Assembly: GCA_947472765.1 (NCBI GenBank) | Contig: CANJCM010000053.1 | Span: 1 to 32,769, forward strand | Source: Opitutia bacterium | GTDB taxonomy: Bacteria; Verrucomicrobiota; Verrucomicrobiia; Opitutales; Opitutaceae | Reading direction: 5' to 3' | Length of the DNA stretch: 32,769 nt | Part shown: in pieces, positions 23,227-32,501 of the stretch | Layout of the letters: the number at the start of each line of letters is the position of its first letter | Numbering within the stretch: the first letter of the stretch is position 1 | The notes under the pieces: model-generated | Seen by the model: the letters and a program-made list of their open reading frames with translations, nothing else | What the model was told of the DNA's origin: nothing | Databases searched by the model: none | Position numbers and translations under genes: made by a program

Positions 23227-26200
23227 TCACCAGCTGTGCTGCGTCCTGTACTTTAAATATGGGCTTGGAGTCTCAGAGTCGGACTCCAAGGAGTGACTTG
23301 AAATCGGACCATCATAGGAACCACGCGAATACCCCAAATCTAGGGGGTTAAAGGTTTCGACCGAGTTGTTGCGCCACAGATGAGACGGCTGGTTAGGAAT
23401 TTTTGGAATGATGTCGTGCACATTGTGGATGCTCCGTCCGCCCGCGAGACCCTTTACCGACACGTCTTCCTGCCCTCCGAGGATTACCAGATAGATGTGC
23501 TTCTTCGCCTGAGGCGACACGAGAGCCAAGGCACGGTTCGCAATCGCTCCACCCTGACTGTGCGCTTCTATGAATATTTTGATGCAGTCCAAAGCACAGT
23601 GATTGGACTTTGCTTTCTGGAATGCCCCTTCGACGGTCTTCGCCATCAGTCGCGAGACCGCACCGATCGTCATGATTTCATCTCCGACAATCTGTAATCC
23701 GTCACCGACCAGCGAAGCGAACGTCGGATTATAAATCGCTTGGGCGACGGGAATCTTCCGAAATTCGGGATACAATTCAGTCTTCCTTCGAAATTCCAGG
23801 TTCTCGTTTAGGTTGTTCCTTATCCCCGTCACCGTAATCAAAAACTCACACTGTGAGTCGGTGAATTGCTCGCCCAAAATCTTCGTCCGGAAAATATCCC
23901 CCGACAGGATATCAAACGGCAGCGCCAACACCTGGCGGAGGCCGTTGACCACCGTCCGAAACGGATTGAGCCCGAGCAGATCGATTTGGTTGACCGCGTC
24001 GTTGCCGCAGAACGCATACAAATTCGCCCCACCCTGCTCCCCCAGCGGATCCCGGCTCAGCCAGCGGCCGGTCTCGGGCGCGTAGTAGCGGAGGCCGTAG
24101 TAGAGGAGGCCCGATTCGGCGTCGGTGAACTTGGTCGAGAAGCGGAACGGGTTGGCCTCGGCGGCGGGACCATCGGTTCGGAGGGGTTCGCCGAACGGGC
24201 CATACTCGTAGCGCGCCGAGATTCTTCCGTCGCGGGAGTCGATGAGCGCGCTGACGTTGCCGTTGCCATCGGCCGCGGCGAAATGCGTCACGCCTCCGCC
24301 CGCGCCGTCCGCCACCCGGACCGCGAGCAGTCCACCCACCCCACCCGCCCCCTGGTCGCTGCCGCTCAGGTCGACGCCCCAGACATAGCTTCGCACCAAG
24401 GCGTGCCCGGCGAGGGCGTTGAGTTCGGCGATCAAGTTCCAGCCGTCGTAGACGAACAGCGTATGCGCCGTGAGCTGCCAGGCCGAAGCCGTCCACCGCG
24501 ACACCTGCTTCGCCACGCGCCGGTGCTGACTGTCGTAGGTAAACTCCAGCTTCTCCCGCGGCACGCCGACCGCCACCGCACCTGCGCTCGTTTCCATCGC
24601 GGCCAGCCGGTTCTGCTGATCCCACGTGTAGGTCCAACGCGCATCGGAGAGAAGATTTCCATCCAGGTCCGATGAAAACGTCTCTGGCGTGCGCGGCACA
24701 AACACCTGCCGGGTCGCGGTCGCCATCGCGTCCTCACCATTCGGGCCGACGAAGTTCTTCACCGCCGTCACATCGATTTGCCGGCGCTGGGCCGCCGCGC
24801 TGTTGTCCACCGCGGTCTGGGCACGGAACTCCAGTCCATCGCGCATCACCGGCTGCGGCGTAACCAGCCCAGGAGTCACTTGAAATGTGACCGTCGCATC
24901 CGCCGCGGCCATTCCGACCAGTTCGATCACCCCGGGCACGGTGCGCTGACCATACTGGTTCAAGGCATTCGCGGCATAGGTAGCAGTCTGCCCGTTCACG
25001 GCCGCGCTCCGGCGGTTGCCAATATCATCGAACGACCAGCTAAAGCTTCCGCCCAGAGCGGGCGATCCGTCCGACTTCCGCCGCAAGCCGGACGTCAACT
25101 GACCGCGGGCATCGAAGGCATAACTCCAATTCGAACGATCCTCGCGTCTCAGACTCGTCCGGCGGTTGAGGGCATCATACTCGTAACCGTACTCCAGCGC
25201 GACCGGCTCGCCGGTGGGAGTGTGGCGAACGGCCGTGAGTCGGCGCAGCGCGTCGTAAGTGCGCACCGTCCTCAGCCGGGGTCCCTCAGACGTCGCCATC
25301 GCGACAGTACCCGGCAGCAGACTCTCCGCCGCGTAGGTGTACGCAAAACTCTCCGCCCCCGATCGAATGGTCGCGAGTCGCGAGCCGCCATCGTACCCGT
25401 AATTCGTCCGCGCGATTTCTCCCTCCCACGCGGCCACCACCGCCTCGGGCCTCTGCACGGCGTCGTAGCTTCGTTGCACCTCGAGCCCGGCCAGCGGTCC
25501 CGTCGTGTAACTCTCGGCCGCGAGCTCGCCGGCTGCGTTGTAAGTGCGAAGCCGCGTCCCCGAACCGTCCGCGATCGTCCGCGGCCGGCCAAGTCGATCG
25601 TAGGTGTAGCTGACATCCGGGGTGTTCGGAACCGTGTCGGTGTACGCCAACTGCGAAATCTCGCCGGCGTTGTTGTAGACGATCTCGTGCCGCGCAATCG
25701 CCGCTCCCCTCGCCCAGCGGTAACGGTTCAACCGGCCACCGGGACTGTAGAGATAGTCCGGCCCAGAGCCATCCGGGTACCGCTTGTTCAGGAGGAAGCC
25801 GCGATCGACGTCGTAATTCCACGTGGTCGTCGCGCGACCCGTGTCACCCGCGAAATCCTGCCAGGTCGTCATCGACTTCAGCCGCCGCTGCCCGTCGTAG
25901 GTGTACTCCACCGGAGTCAGCAACGCGCCCCACTGCCGGCGCAGCAGCCCACCCGGATAATAGGAGCTGTTGGTCACGCTGCCGTCCGGGTGCGTGACTT
26001 CAACGACCCGACTCATGGCATCATAGGTTCGACGCGAGGTCTGCGGATCATAGCCCGGACCCGTTCGAGCGGGATCGGGATCCGGTGAGGTCACGCCCAC
26101 CACGCGATCCTGCGCATCGTACTCGTAGGTCGACCGACCGTCCGAGCCATCGCTAACCACGAGCCGCCCCGCCCCATCGTAAGCCTTGGTCGCCGCCGCC

Positions 26201-29200
26201 AACCGCGTGCCGTCCGCGGCCCGCGTCGTGGTCGAAATCAGCCGGTCGCCCAGATACTGCTCCGCTGTTACCACCCCATCGGGTGCAGTCGTCGTGACTG
26301 TGCGTCCCCCGGCGCCGTCGAAGGTCGTGACGACCGTGGTCAGCAGCCCACGGCGCGTCTGCCACACCCGGCGCCCATCGAGGCTGGTTTCGGTGACAGC
26401 GATCGTCGTCGGGGAATCCACGCCGTCGGTTTCCCATACCTGCGTACTCACGCGCTGGACCGGAACGCCGTCGCGCGTTCCCACTTCGCTCAACGTGCGG
26501 GTAATCCGGTCCGTGCCGGCGTAGTCGATGACTCCATCACGGTTGAGGTCCAGGGCCGTGACAGCCGCGCGGCCGCGGGCATCGTACGCCTGAAGCTGCG
26601 ACACTCCGTCCGGATCCTCCTCCCGTACCAGCCGGCCGATCGCATCGTAGGTGCGCCGGTACTTCGCGTTCGTGGGAAAGGGAAACTCGGTGAACTCGAC
26701 ATTGCCGAGCAGATCGAACGACTGCCGCTGATACGTCAGCGCGCCGGTGTCGTTCACGTGCCGGGTTTCGAGAACGTAGCCGTTGCCGCCACCGGAGGTG
26801 GACTTGGTCAGATAATCGTAGTCCACCGGCGCGGCCGCCGTCCCGCGCACCGCAAGCAGGAGGCCGCTCGCCCCCCGCGTTTCGATCCGCGTACTACCAT
26901 CCGCCGAGGTCGCCGTGGTGATCGTCCGTCCCTGCGTGCCGAAGGCATAGGCGAACTGCGTCGTGCCGGTCCCGAGGTTCGTCTCCGAGATCAGCCGGCC
27001 CGCGGAGTCGTAGCTCGTCGCCGCCAGAATCGTCTCGGCCCCCGAGACGACATCGACCCGCACGCGTTGGATTAGACGTCCCTCGGCATCGTAGCGGAAA
27101 CGCAGCCGCGACAGCACGACGCCACCCGCGCTTTGGCTCTCCTCCACCTTGCGGCCGAGCCCGTCATAACTGGAGGCGATCGTCAGTCCGCGATGGGTCG
27201 TCGCCACGACCTGACCGCAGGTCGCACAGTACTCCCGCGTCTCGACCGAACCGTCGAGGTGCCGAATCCCCGTGGCGCGGCCGAATTCATCGAACGCCGT
27301 CACTTCGGTCGAATCGAGGACCACACCCGTCGCGAGATCCGTGACGACTCGTGACGTCAGCGTGCCCACGGCTGAATACTGTTCCGTCGTGGCAGTCCCA
27401 TCGACGACCCGCTCGCGCGCGGCGTCGGCGGCGCCCTGCTGAGTCACCTTCGTCAGGCCGCCATCCGGACGACGCGACTTCGACGTGAGCTGGAGTTGGT
27501 GGTCGGGCGTAAGCCGATAGATCAGGCTGCCGTCCGAAACCGAATAGCGTTCGCGCGTCAGGAGGTTGCCCGGCGTGTCCCAAAGCGCCGCGCCGTCCAG
27601 CGTCTGGTAGCGGTCCCGCTTCCGGTAGCCGTCCGTCGGCCGGGCCCAGTCCACGACCCACTCGAGGCGCGTCATGCTCTGGTTGATCTTCGTCCCCTCC
27701 GACGTGAGCTGGTCGACCATTCCATCGCGATCGAGGTCGGCAAACGTGACGAAGCGGCTGTCCATTTGCCGGTGGACAAACCACGCCGGCGAGAGATGGG
27801 CCCACTGCCGGCCGCTGCTGTCGTACCAGAAGTCCTCGGTGCTGCCGTCCGGCCGCCAGATCGACGTCACCTGCTGATAGGCGGGGTCCCGGCTGTTCGT
27901 CTGGTACGCCCACCAGGTCGTCAGCGCCGCACCGTTGGGGTCGAGCACCTCCTTCACGCGCTCCTCACCCCAATCGAAGGTCTGATAGAAAGTCTGCCGT
28001 TGCGAGGCGACTTGTCCCGCGGCGTCCCGCACCGTCACGGTTTCGACGCGTTCCGACCCGACAAACGTCTCCACGGTCTCGGTGATGCGCAGTCCGTTGG
28101 CCTCGGAGAAGAGCCGTCGACCCGGCTGGCTCTCGTCGACTTCCGTCACCTGCGACTCACCGCCGACGGTGCGGGTAAATCGCAACCGGTTCGACGTCGC
28201 CCGTGAGACATCGGGATTCTCGATCCGCCACACGAGGTAGGGTACGCCCTCCGGCACGTGGAACCCATCCGCCCCGACGACGCCGGCCCGATCGCGGAAA
28301 TAGAAACGCAGTTCGTAGCTGGCCGGCGTGAGCGTCACCACATCGACGAGCGCCTGCGGCACGAGCACCTGACGCAGCGCACCGGTCGCATTGCGCCGCG
28401 CGACGCCTTCCTGGGCATCGAGCGCGGCGCTCAACGGCGCCGGCGTGTAGATTGCTGCGGAGATGCTCGCCTCGTGCAGCAGCAGACTGCCGACGCTGCG
28501 GCCGTCCGACTTCAAGCCGAGCGGGATCGACCAGTCGATGGACCCGTTCACCGGACCGGAGCCGCCGCCCGCAATCCCAGGACCATCACAGCTCGCGCAG
28601 TCGACCAGCGGCTGGACCAGCAGCGAAACCAGTTCGACCTCGTGGTCGTCGATCAGCGGCAGGGTGAAGCGCTGCTCCGGGCTGTGCGCGCCCTCGGACG
28701 TCACAGCCTCGGTCTCGGTCCAGTTCGCCGACCAGGCGGCCGCTTCACCGCCTGGGATATAGTTGAGCGGACGCTTCCGATACGTCTTCACCAGCGCGTA
28801 GGTCCCGGCGCAGTCGCGGATCTGATAGCGGGCCGTAACTTCTCGAATCAACCAGAAGACCCCGGCCTTCCGCGTCCCGCGAATCGAGGTGTGCAAGCCC
28901 GGAGCTGCGACATCGATCGCGGTGGTCACCTTCGCGCGCGCCTCGGCATCGTCCACGGACTCCGGATTGCTGAGCTCCATTCGGTACGAATGCTGAAACT
29001 CGAACGCCGAGGTCCCGACAAACCCGCCGACGCCCGAGTAAAAGAGATCATCGTCGGCCGCGAGGGTCGCGCTCACGACCGGCAGCTTGAGCGGATTGTT
29101 CATTCCCGCCCCCAGAGGCGCGACGGGACTCAACGGTTCGATCGCGACGCTCAGCACGGGCGGCGCGGGAAACGGCCCCACGTCTGCCGCCCAGGGCGCC

Positions 29201-29583
29201 GCATTGGAGCCACCGACTTCGTGCAGGCTGTCATTCACGGTTTCGATCGCGTCGGTGACAGGATTATAGAGGTAGCGAATCCGTCCGCTGATCCGCTCGC
29301 GCGTTTGCTGCGTGGTCCCGGAGAACGCTCCCGCCGGCCAGTACGCCGACTGCGCGCCGTGACGTTCGCCGGTGAAGGTCTGCGTGCGATAGAGCGTGGC
29401 GTATTGCCCCTCCGGAAAAGTGGTCGGCGTGAGCTGCGGCACGCCGCCGAGCTTCGGCGTGCGGGTCCGCGTCTCATAAATGACATCGAGGTCCGGCTTC
29501 GGCCGGCGTACGGGACTGGCCGGGAGCAACGAGACGCCGAGCGCAATGCACCCGGCCACAAAGAGAGTAGAATGGAATTTCAT
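23227..29583 (-). CDS. Secreted RHS/YD-repeat protein with C-terminal lipase-like toxin domain
   Basis: A 2118-residue protein. It begins with a Sec-type signal (MKFHSTLFVAGCIALGVSLLPASP; the VAGC could be read as a lipobox but the hydrophobic part before it is too short). Many YD repeats follow (Y-D-x-x-G-R motifs), with two DLDRDG/DLNRDG loops. An inserted beta-rich segment lies at about 1549-1638, and the RHS core at about 1786-1872 ends NQIDLLGL, in place of the usual DPLGL boundary. The last 246 residues are unrelated to RHS: AHSQGG gives a nucleophile Ser2009, NVHDIIPKIP a D-x-x-P-x-x-P motif (Asp2057), and His2097 lies near the end, as in class 3 lipases. ATG 29583 has GGAG upstream. 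The RHS shell probably encloses and delivers the toxin. Confidence 0.9.
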   Translation of the reverse strand: MKFHSTLFVAGCIALGVSLLPASPVRRPKPDLDVIYETRTRTPKLGGVPQLTPTTFPEGQYATLYRTQTFTGERHGAQSAYWPAGAFSGTTQQTRERISGRIRYLYNPVTDAIETVNDSLHEVGGSNAAPWAADVGPFPAPPVLSVAIEPLSPVAPLGAGMNNPLKLPVVSATLAADDDLFYSGVGGFVGTSAFEFQHSYRMELSNPESVDDAEARAKVTTAIDVAAPGLHTSIRGTRKAGVFWLIREVTARYQIRDCAGTYALVKTYRKRPLNYIPGGEAAAWSANWTETEAVTSEGAHSPEQRFTLPLIDDHEVELVSLLVQPLVDCASCDGPGIAGGGSGPVNGSIDWSIPLGLKSDGRSVGSLLLHEASISAAIYTPAPLSAALDAQEGVARRNATGALRQVLVPQALVDVVTLTPASYELRFYFRDRAGVVGADGFHVPEGVPYLVWRIENPDVSRATSNRLRFTRTVGGESQVTEVDESQPGRRLFSEANGLRITETVETFVGSERVETVTVRDAAGQVASQRQTFYQTFDWGEERVKEVLDPNGAALTTWWAYQTNSRDPAYQQVTSIWRPDGSTEDFWYDSSGRQWAHLSPAWFVHRQMDSRFVTFADLDRDGMVDQLTSEGTKINQSMTRLEWVVDWARPTDGYRKRDRYQTLDGAALWDTPGNLLTRERYSVSDGSLIYRLTPDHQLQLTSKSRRPDGGLTKVTQQGAADAARERVVDGTATTEQYSAVGTLTSRVVTDLATGVVLDSTEVTAFDEFGRATGIRHLDGSVETREYCATCGQVVATTHRGLTIASSYDGLGRKVEESQSAGGVVLSRLRFRYDAEGRLIQRVRVDVVSGAETILAATSYDSAGRLISETNLGTGTTQFAYAFGTQGRTITTATSADGSTRIETRGASGLLLAVRGTAAAPVDYDYLTKSTSGGGNGYVLETRHVNDTGALTYQRQSFDLLGNVEFTEFPFPTNAKYRRTYDAIGRLVREEDPDGVSQLQAYDARGRAAVTALDLNRDGVIDYAGTDRITRTLSEVGTRDGVPVQRVSTQVWETDGVDSPTTIAVTETSLDGRRVWQTRRGLLTTVVTTFDGAGGRTVTTTAPDGVVTAEQYLGDRLISTTTRAADGTRLAAATKAYDGAGRLVVSDGSDGRSTYEYDAQDRVVGVTSPDPDPARTGPGYDPQTSRRTYDAMSRVVEVTHPDGSVTNSSYYPGGLLRRQWGALLTPVEYTYDGQRRLKSMTTWQDFAGDTGRATTTWNYDVDRGFLLNKRYPDGSGPDYLYSPGGRLNRYRWARGAAIARHEIVYNNAGEISQLAYTDTVPNTPDVSYTYDRLGRPRTIADGSGTRLRTYNAAGELAAESYTTGPLAGLEVQRSYDAVQRPEAVVAAWEGEIARTNYGYDGGSRLATIRSGAESFAYTYAAESLLPGTVAMATSEGPRLRTVRTYDALRRLTAVRHTPTGEPVALEYGYEYDALNRRTSLRREDRSNWSYAFDARGQLTSGLRRKSDGSPALGGSFSWSFDDIGNRRSAAVNGQTATYAANALNQYGQRTVPGVIELVGMAAADATVTFQVTPGLVTPQPVMRDGLEFRAQTAVDNSAAAQRRQIDVTAVKNFVGPNGEDAMATATRQVFVPRTPETFSSDLDGNLLSDARWTYTWDQQNRLAAMETSAGAVAVGVPREKLEFTYDSQHRRVAKQVSRWTASAWQLTAHTLFVYDGWNLIAELNALAGHALVRSYVWGVDLSGSDQGAGGVGGLLAVRVADGAGGGVTHFAAADGNGNVSALIDSRDGRISARYEYGPFGEPLRTDGPAAEANPFRFSTKFTDAESGLLYYGLRYYAPETGRWLSRDPLGEQGGANLYAFCGNDAVNQIDLLGLNPFRTVVNGLRQVLALPFDILSGDIFRTKILGEQFTDSQCEFLITVTGIRNNLNENLEFRRKTELYPEFRKIPVAQAIYNPTFASLVGDGLQIVGDEIMTIGAVSRLMAKTVEGAFQKAKSNHCALDCIKIFIEAHSQGGAIANRALALVSPQAKKHIYLVILGGQEDVSVKGLAGGRSIHNVHDIIPKIPNQPSHLWRNNSVETFNPLDLGYSRGSYDGPISSHSLESDSETPSPYLKYRTQHSW
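23230..23967 (-). other. Variable C-terminal toxin tip of the RHS protein (predicted class-3-like lipase)
   Basis: Residues 1873-2118. In two 60-base lines I counted (23221-23280 and 23521-23580) 31 of 60 bases are G or C, clearly below the RHS core. The order Ser (AHSQGG), Asp (HDIIPKIP) and His (SSHSLESD) agrees with an alpha/beta-hydrolase triad. The first glycine of GxSxG is alanine. Predicted activity is lipase or phospholipase; not shown. Confidence 0.65.
24670..24939 (-). other. Beta-rich insertion within the RHS repeats
   Basis: Residues 1549-1638 lie between NALNQYGQRT and DLDGNLLSDARWTYTWD, which are normally adjacent in YD-repeat proteins. The insert (VPGVIELVGMAAADATVTFQ and following, to ATATRQVFVP) lacks YD motifs. 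I recall similar inserts in other Verrucomicrobial RHS proteins, without being able to check. Confidence 0.55.
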
Positions 29584-29599
29584 GATACAGGTCTCCGGT

Positions 29600-32128
29600 T
29601 CAGCGGCTGGTGGGGCGGAAGAGGCGCAGGCCCACGGCGTCGCCGGTGTCGGGCTGCGCGAGGACGCGGGGATTGCGTCCGAGGAGAAACTTCCGGGCGT
29701 TGGTCACACCGTCGCCGACGAGGTCGAGGCCGGCGTCGTTCACCGTCGGGTTGAGTCCGAAGCGAACCTCCCAGCCGTCAGGCAGACCGTCGCCCTCGGT
29801 GTCGGCCCGCCGTGCATTCGTGCCCGCGAGGTATTCGGCGAGATTGTTCAGCCCATCGCCATCCGGGTCGAAGGCCCGGTCGTCCCGCGTCGGATCGAGG
29901 CCGAGCGCGGCCTCCCGGGTGTCATCGAGCCCGTCGTGATCCGCGTCGGTGAAGAGTGGATTCTCGCCCCCGATGTAGAGGTCGTCGTAGGCGGAGGCGC
30001 TGCCCTCGCCGCCGAACAGGGCCAGCGCCGTCAGCTCGCCGGCCTGCAACTCGAGAAACGGAATTCCCGCCGCGACAAGGCGTCCGTCGACCGAGAGCTC
30101 CCAGGTCTTGCGCCCGTAATCAGCACGCATCGTGACTCGGGTCCACGCCGCGGGGAGCCCGCTCGCCTCGAGCGCGACGAACGTTCCCGTGCCCTGCCAG
30201 GTCCCGCCGGCACCATCGCCTCGCCACACGCCGACTTCCGCCGATGCGGACGAACCGGCCGACGCGACACCCACCGCACCGAACGGCGCCCGCACGACCA
30301 CCGCCGGCCCGTTGTTTGATCCCAGCGGAGGCCGCGTGAAGAAATCCACGAACACCACCCCGAGCCCGCTGCCCGGCGCAAAGGTTGTCCTTGCCTCGGC
30401 CGGCGGTTGCGCCGCGGCGATACTCACGGCTTGTGCGCCGCGCAGACTGCCCGTGTTGGTGACCTCCACCCGCCCCGACGTCTGCCACCCGTGCTGGTCG
30501 TTCAGCGCGCCGGGCGAAAATCCTTCGGCTGTTTCCCAACCTGTAATGTACGGCAGCGTGGCGAGTACGTTCACGTGCAGGGCCGCCGACATCGCCACCG
30601 CCCCGAGTTCGTCAACGGCGCGGGCGAGGAGCGTGTATGCTCCCGGAGGAACATTCGTCCACGTGAACTGAAAAGGCGCCGCGCTGCTTTCACCGAGGAC
30701 GATCGACCCGTCCGCCCCGCCGAGAAAGGTGACCTTGGCCACCGCGCCATCAGGGTCCTGCGCCGTGGCGAGGAGCGGAATACTCGCCGGCGCGGCATAC
30801 ACCGTGTTCTCCGCCGGAAACTCCCACGCAATCGTCGGCGGCAGATTCTCCGGGGGCGACACGACCACCGCCAGGGATGCCGAGTCGGCCGTGGCGCCGA
30901 GATTATCCCGGGCCCGCGCCGTGAACGCATAGGTTCCCGCCTCGAGACTCCGCAGGGTCCACAGATAGGGTGGCTCCGCAGCCGCACCCAACAGGCTCCC
31001 GCTCGAGTAGAACTCGACCTCCGCCACCGTGCCATCGGCATCGGTGACGGTTGCCTCCAAGGTGAGACGCGCGGGCGCCGTCAGCGATCCGTCACCCGCG
31101 GCCGAGGTGAGCGTCACGACCGGCGGCTGGTTGGGACGAGGATCCGAACGCTCGCGCTCGATCAGCCGGACCACGCCCGCGCCTTGCACGGAGAGCTCGT
31201 CCGCACTCACTCCGCCGACGAGCTGGCTGTTGCCTTTGATCCTGACGGCGCCGTCGGGGGCGACGACGAAGCCGTACATCCGCACCTTGCCGTTGAGCTC
31301 GAGTCCGCCTTCCGCGAGTTGCAGCGTCAGCCACTCGGGATGATCGGCCGCGCCGGCCTCCGCGGTGATCTCGAGTTTCTCCCGCAGCGTGATCTCCACC
31401 GGCCCGACCACGCGCAGGGTCGCGGTGCCGCTGAATTTCAACTCCTGAAAATGATAGAAGGACCGCGTCGTGGAGCCCGCGACTCCGAGCACAAAGCCGG
31501 TGCCCGACTCCGCCTTGAACTCGCCATAGTAACCGGGCGGGACCGCGATCATGCCGGCGCCCTCCGATAGCTTCAGATCGCGGATCGTCGCAAAATTGCC
31601 GGCCGAGCTATTCCCGCGACGCAGCGTGACCTCACGGTTTCCCGTGGGTCGCCGCGGGGGAGATACCTGCGGCAGCGCCACCGAATCCGTGCGGCGAACG
31701 AGCCGGCCGACCGACGCCTGGCCACCCAGCGTGACGGAATGATTCGAGGGCGTGGCGGCGCCGGCTCCCGTCACCGAGGCACCGAGACTCGGACGGCCGT
31801 TGAGTCGAACTGTCGGCATGCCCGGCACGAGCAGGTCGCGGGAAATCTTCGCCTGTCCGCCGAGCGAGACGTTCTCCGGGCGCAGCACCTGCACCGAGCC
31901 GTCGACCGTCCCGCTGATCTCCGGCGCGTGGCGGACGAGTGCCGTGCCAGTCTGGGCGGTAGCCACCAGCGGGCAGAGCGACCACACGAAGACCCGCAGC
32001 GCGGCGGCCAACCCGCCCAGGCGACGGCGAGGAGCAGCGACGGGGAAAATGGAAACGGCGAAACGACAGCGGCGAGACAGGCCGGAATTCGAGCAGGACG
32101 CGGGGAGCACGGGGTGAGCGGGTTGCAC
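29600..32128 (-). CDS. Secreted Ig-like / Ca-binding repeat surface protein preceding the RHS gene
   Basis: An 842-residue protein with an internal Sec-type segment (RRRLGGLAAALRVFVWSL, cleavage possible near ATAQ, residue 59). About 180-325 is a repetitive beta domain (KVRMYGFVVAPDGAVRIKGN, LVGGVSADELSVQGAGVVRL) like DUF7305-type regions. Two Ig-like domains lie at about 334-424 and 429-522. A LamG-like jelly roll spans about 528-722. TSP3/EF-hand-like loops follow: DADHDGLDD (728-736), DPDGDGLNN (754-762), DTEGDGLPD (776-784) and a weaker DLVGDGVTN (802-810). No PEP-CTERM or other anchor is seen. The GTG 32128 start is uncertain because an unusual 45 residues precede the hydrophobic part. 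The stop is 16 nt before the RHS start, so the two are probably cotranscribed; I infer an adhesin or display role. Confidence 0.82.
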   Translation of the reverse strand: MQPAHPVLPASCSNSGLSRRCRFAVSIFPVAAPRRRLGGLAAALRVFVWSLCPLVATAQTGTALVRHAPEISGTVDGSVQVLRPENVSLGGQAKISRDLLVPGMPTVRLNGRPSLGASVTGAGAATPSNHSVTLGGQASVGRLVRRTDSVALPQVSPPRRPTGNREVTLRRGNSSAGNFATIRDLKLSEGAGMIAVPPGYYGEFKAESGTGFVLGVAGSTTRSFYHFQELKFSGTATLRVVGPVEITLREKLEITAEAGAADHPEWLTLQLAEGGLELNGKVRMYGFVVAPDGAVRIKGNSQLVGGVSADELSVQGAGVVRLIERERSDPRPNQPPVVTLTSAAGDGSLTAPARLTLEATVTDADGTVAEVEFYSSGSLLGAAAEPPYLWTLRSLEAGTYAFTARARDNLGATADSASLAVVVSPPENLPPTIAWEFPAENTVYAAPASIPLLATAQDPDGAVAKVTFLGGADGSIVLGESSAAPFQFTWTNVPPGAYTLLARAVDELGAVAMSAALHVNVLATLPYITGWETAEGFSPGALNDQHGWQTSGRVEVTNTGSLRGAQAVSIAAAQPPAEARTTFAPGSGLGVVFVDFFTRPPLGSNNGPAVVVRAPFGAVGVASAGSSASAEVGVWRGDGAGGTWQGTGTFVALEASGLPAAWTRVTMRADYGRKTWELSVDGRLVAAGIPFLELQAGELTALALFGGEGSASAYDDLYIGGENPLFTDADHDGLDDTREAALGLDPTRDDRAFDPDGDGLNNLAEYLAGTNARRADTEGDGLPDGWEVRFGLNPTVNDAGLDLVGDGVTNARKFLLGRNPRVLAQPDTGDAVGLRLFRPTSR

Positions 32129-32501
32129 GCGTCACCACCACGGTGGCGCGATAAAAACCACGCTCGTGAACCCACGCCAATGAACAACGGCCCCGTTTAC
32201 CTGAAACGAGGGGACGCGTTGGTGCGCGGTCGTGTGCCTTCGGCAAAGGCGGAGTTAAGAGGGAAGAGTTAAGAAACGGAGAAGACCGAAGGGTTGGAGT
32301 AGCGCCAGTCTCCGACCGGCGAAATCCATTCCGACCGACTCATGGACGAGTCCAGTCCGGCCCAAACCGTTTCACCACGAAGACACGAAGGCCGCCTAGA
32401 CGGGAACGCAGAGGGCGCAGAGGTTGACGGAGGGCACAGAGGTTTTTTTGGGGGCCAAACCAAGTCGGAGCTTTCGTGACGCGGTTTCATTCTCTCAACC
32501 C
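32129..32501. other. Upstream region of the RHS cluster with repeat strings
   Basis: No gene is visible. A GAGTTAAGAGGGAAGAG/TTAAGAA string lies at 32254-32276. A run of short repeats, CACCACGAAGACACGAAGG then GCAGAGGGCGCAGAGG then GGGCACAGAGG, lies at about 32370-32442. The promoter of the RHS cluster should lie here, but I could not identify it. Confidence 0.55.

Noticed and set aside
23227-29583. RHS protein as TcB/TcC insecticidal toxin component
   Set aside because: No SpvB-like N-terminal domain and no TcA-type gene is visible.
23227-29583. RHS protein as a lipoprotein via VAGC at residues 9-12
   Set aside because: The hydrophobic stretch before the cysteine is only about five residues, and the hydrophobic core continues after it, as in a normal Sec signal.
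28258-29754. 498-residue plus-strand frame opposite the RHS gene
   Set aside because: Arg-rich shadow of the RHS coding strand without any recognisable motif.
22725-32128. RHS locus as type VI secretion effector
   Set aside because: No VgrG, PAAR, Hcp or adaptor gene is present and the RHS protein has a Sec-type signal peptide.
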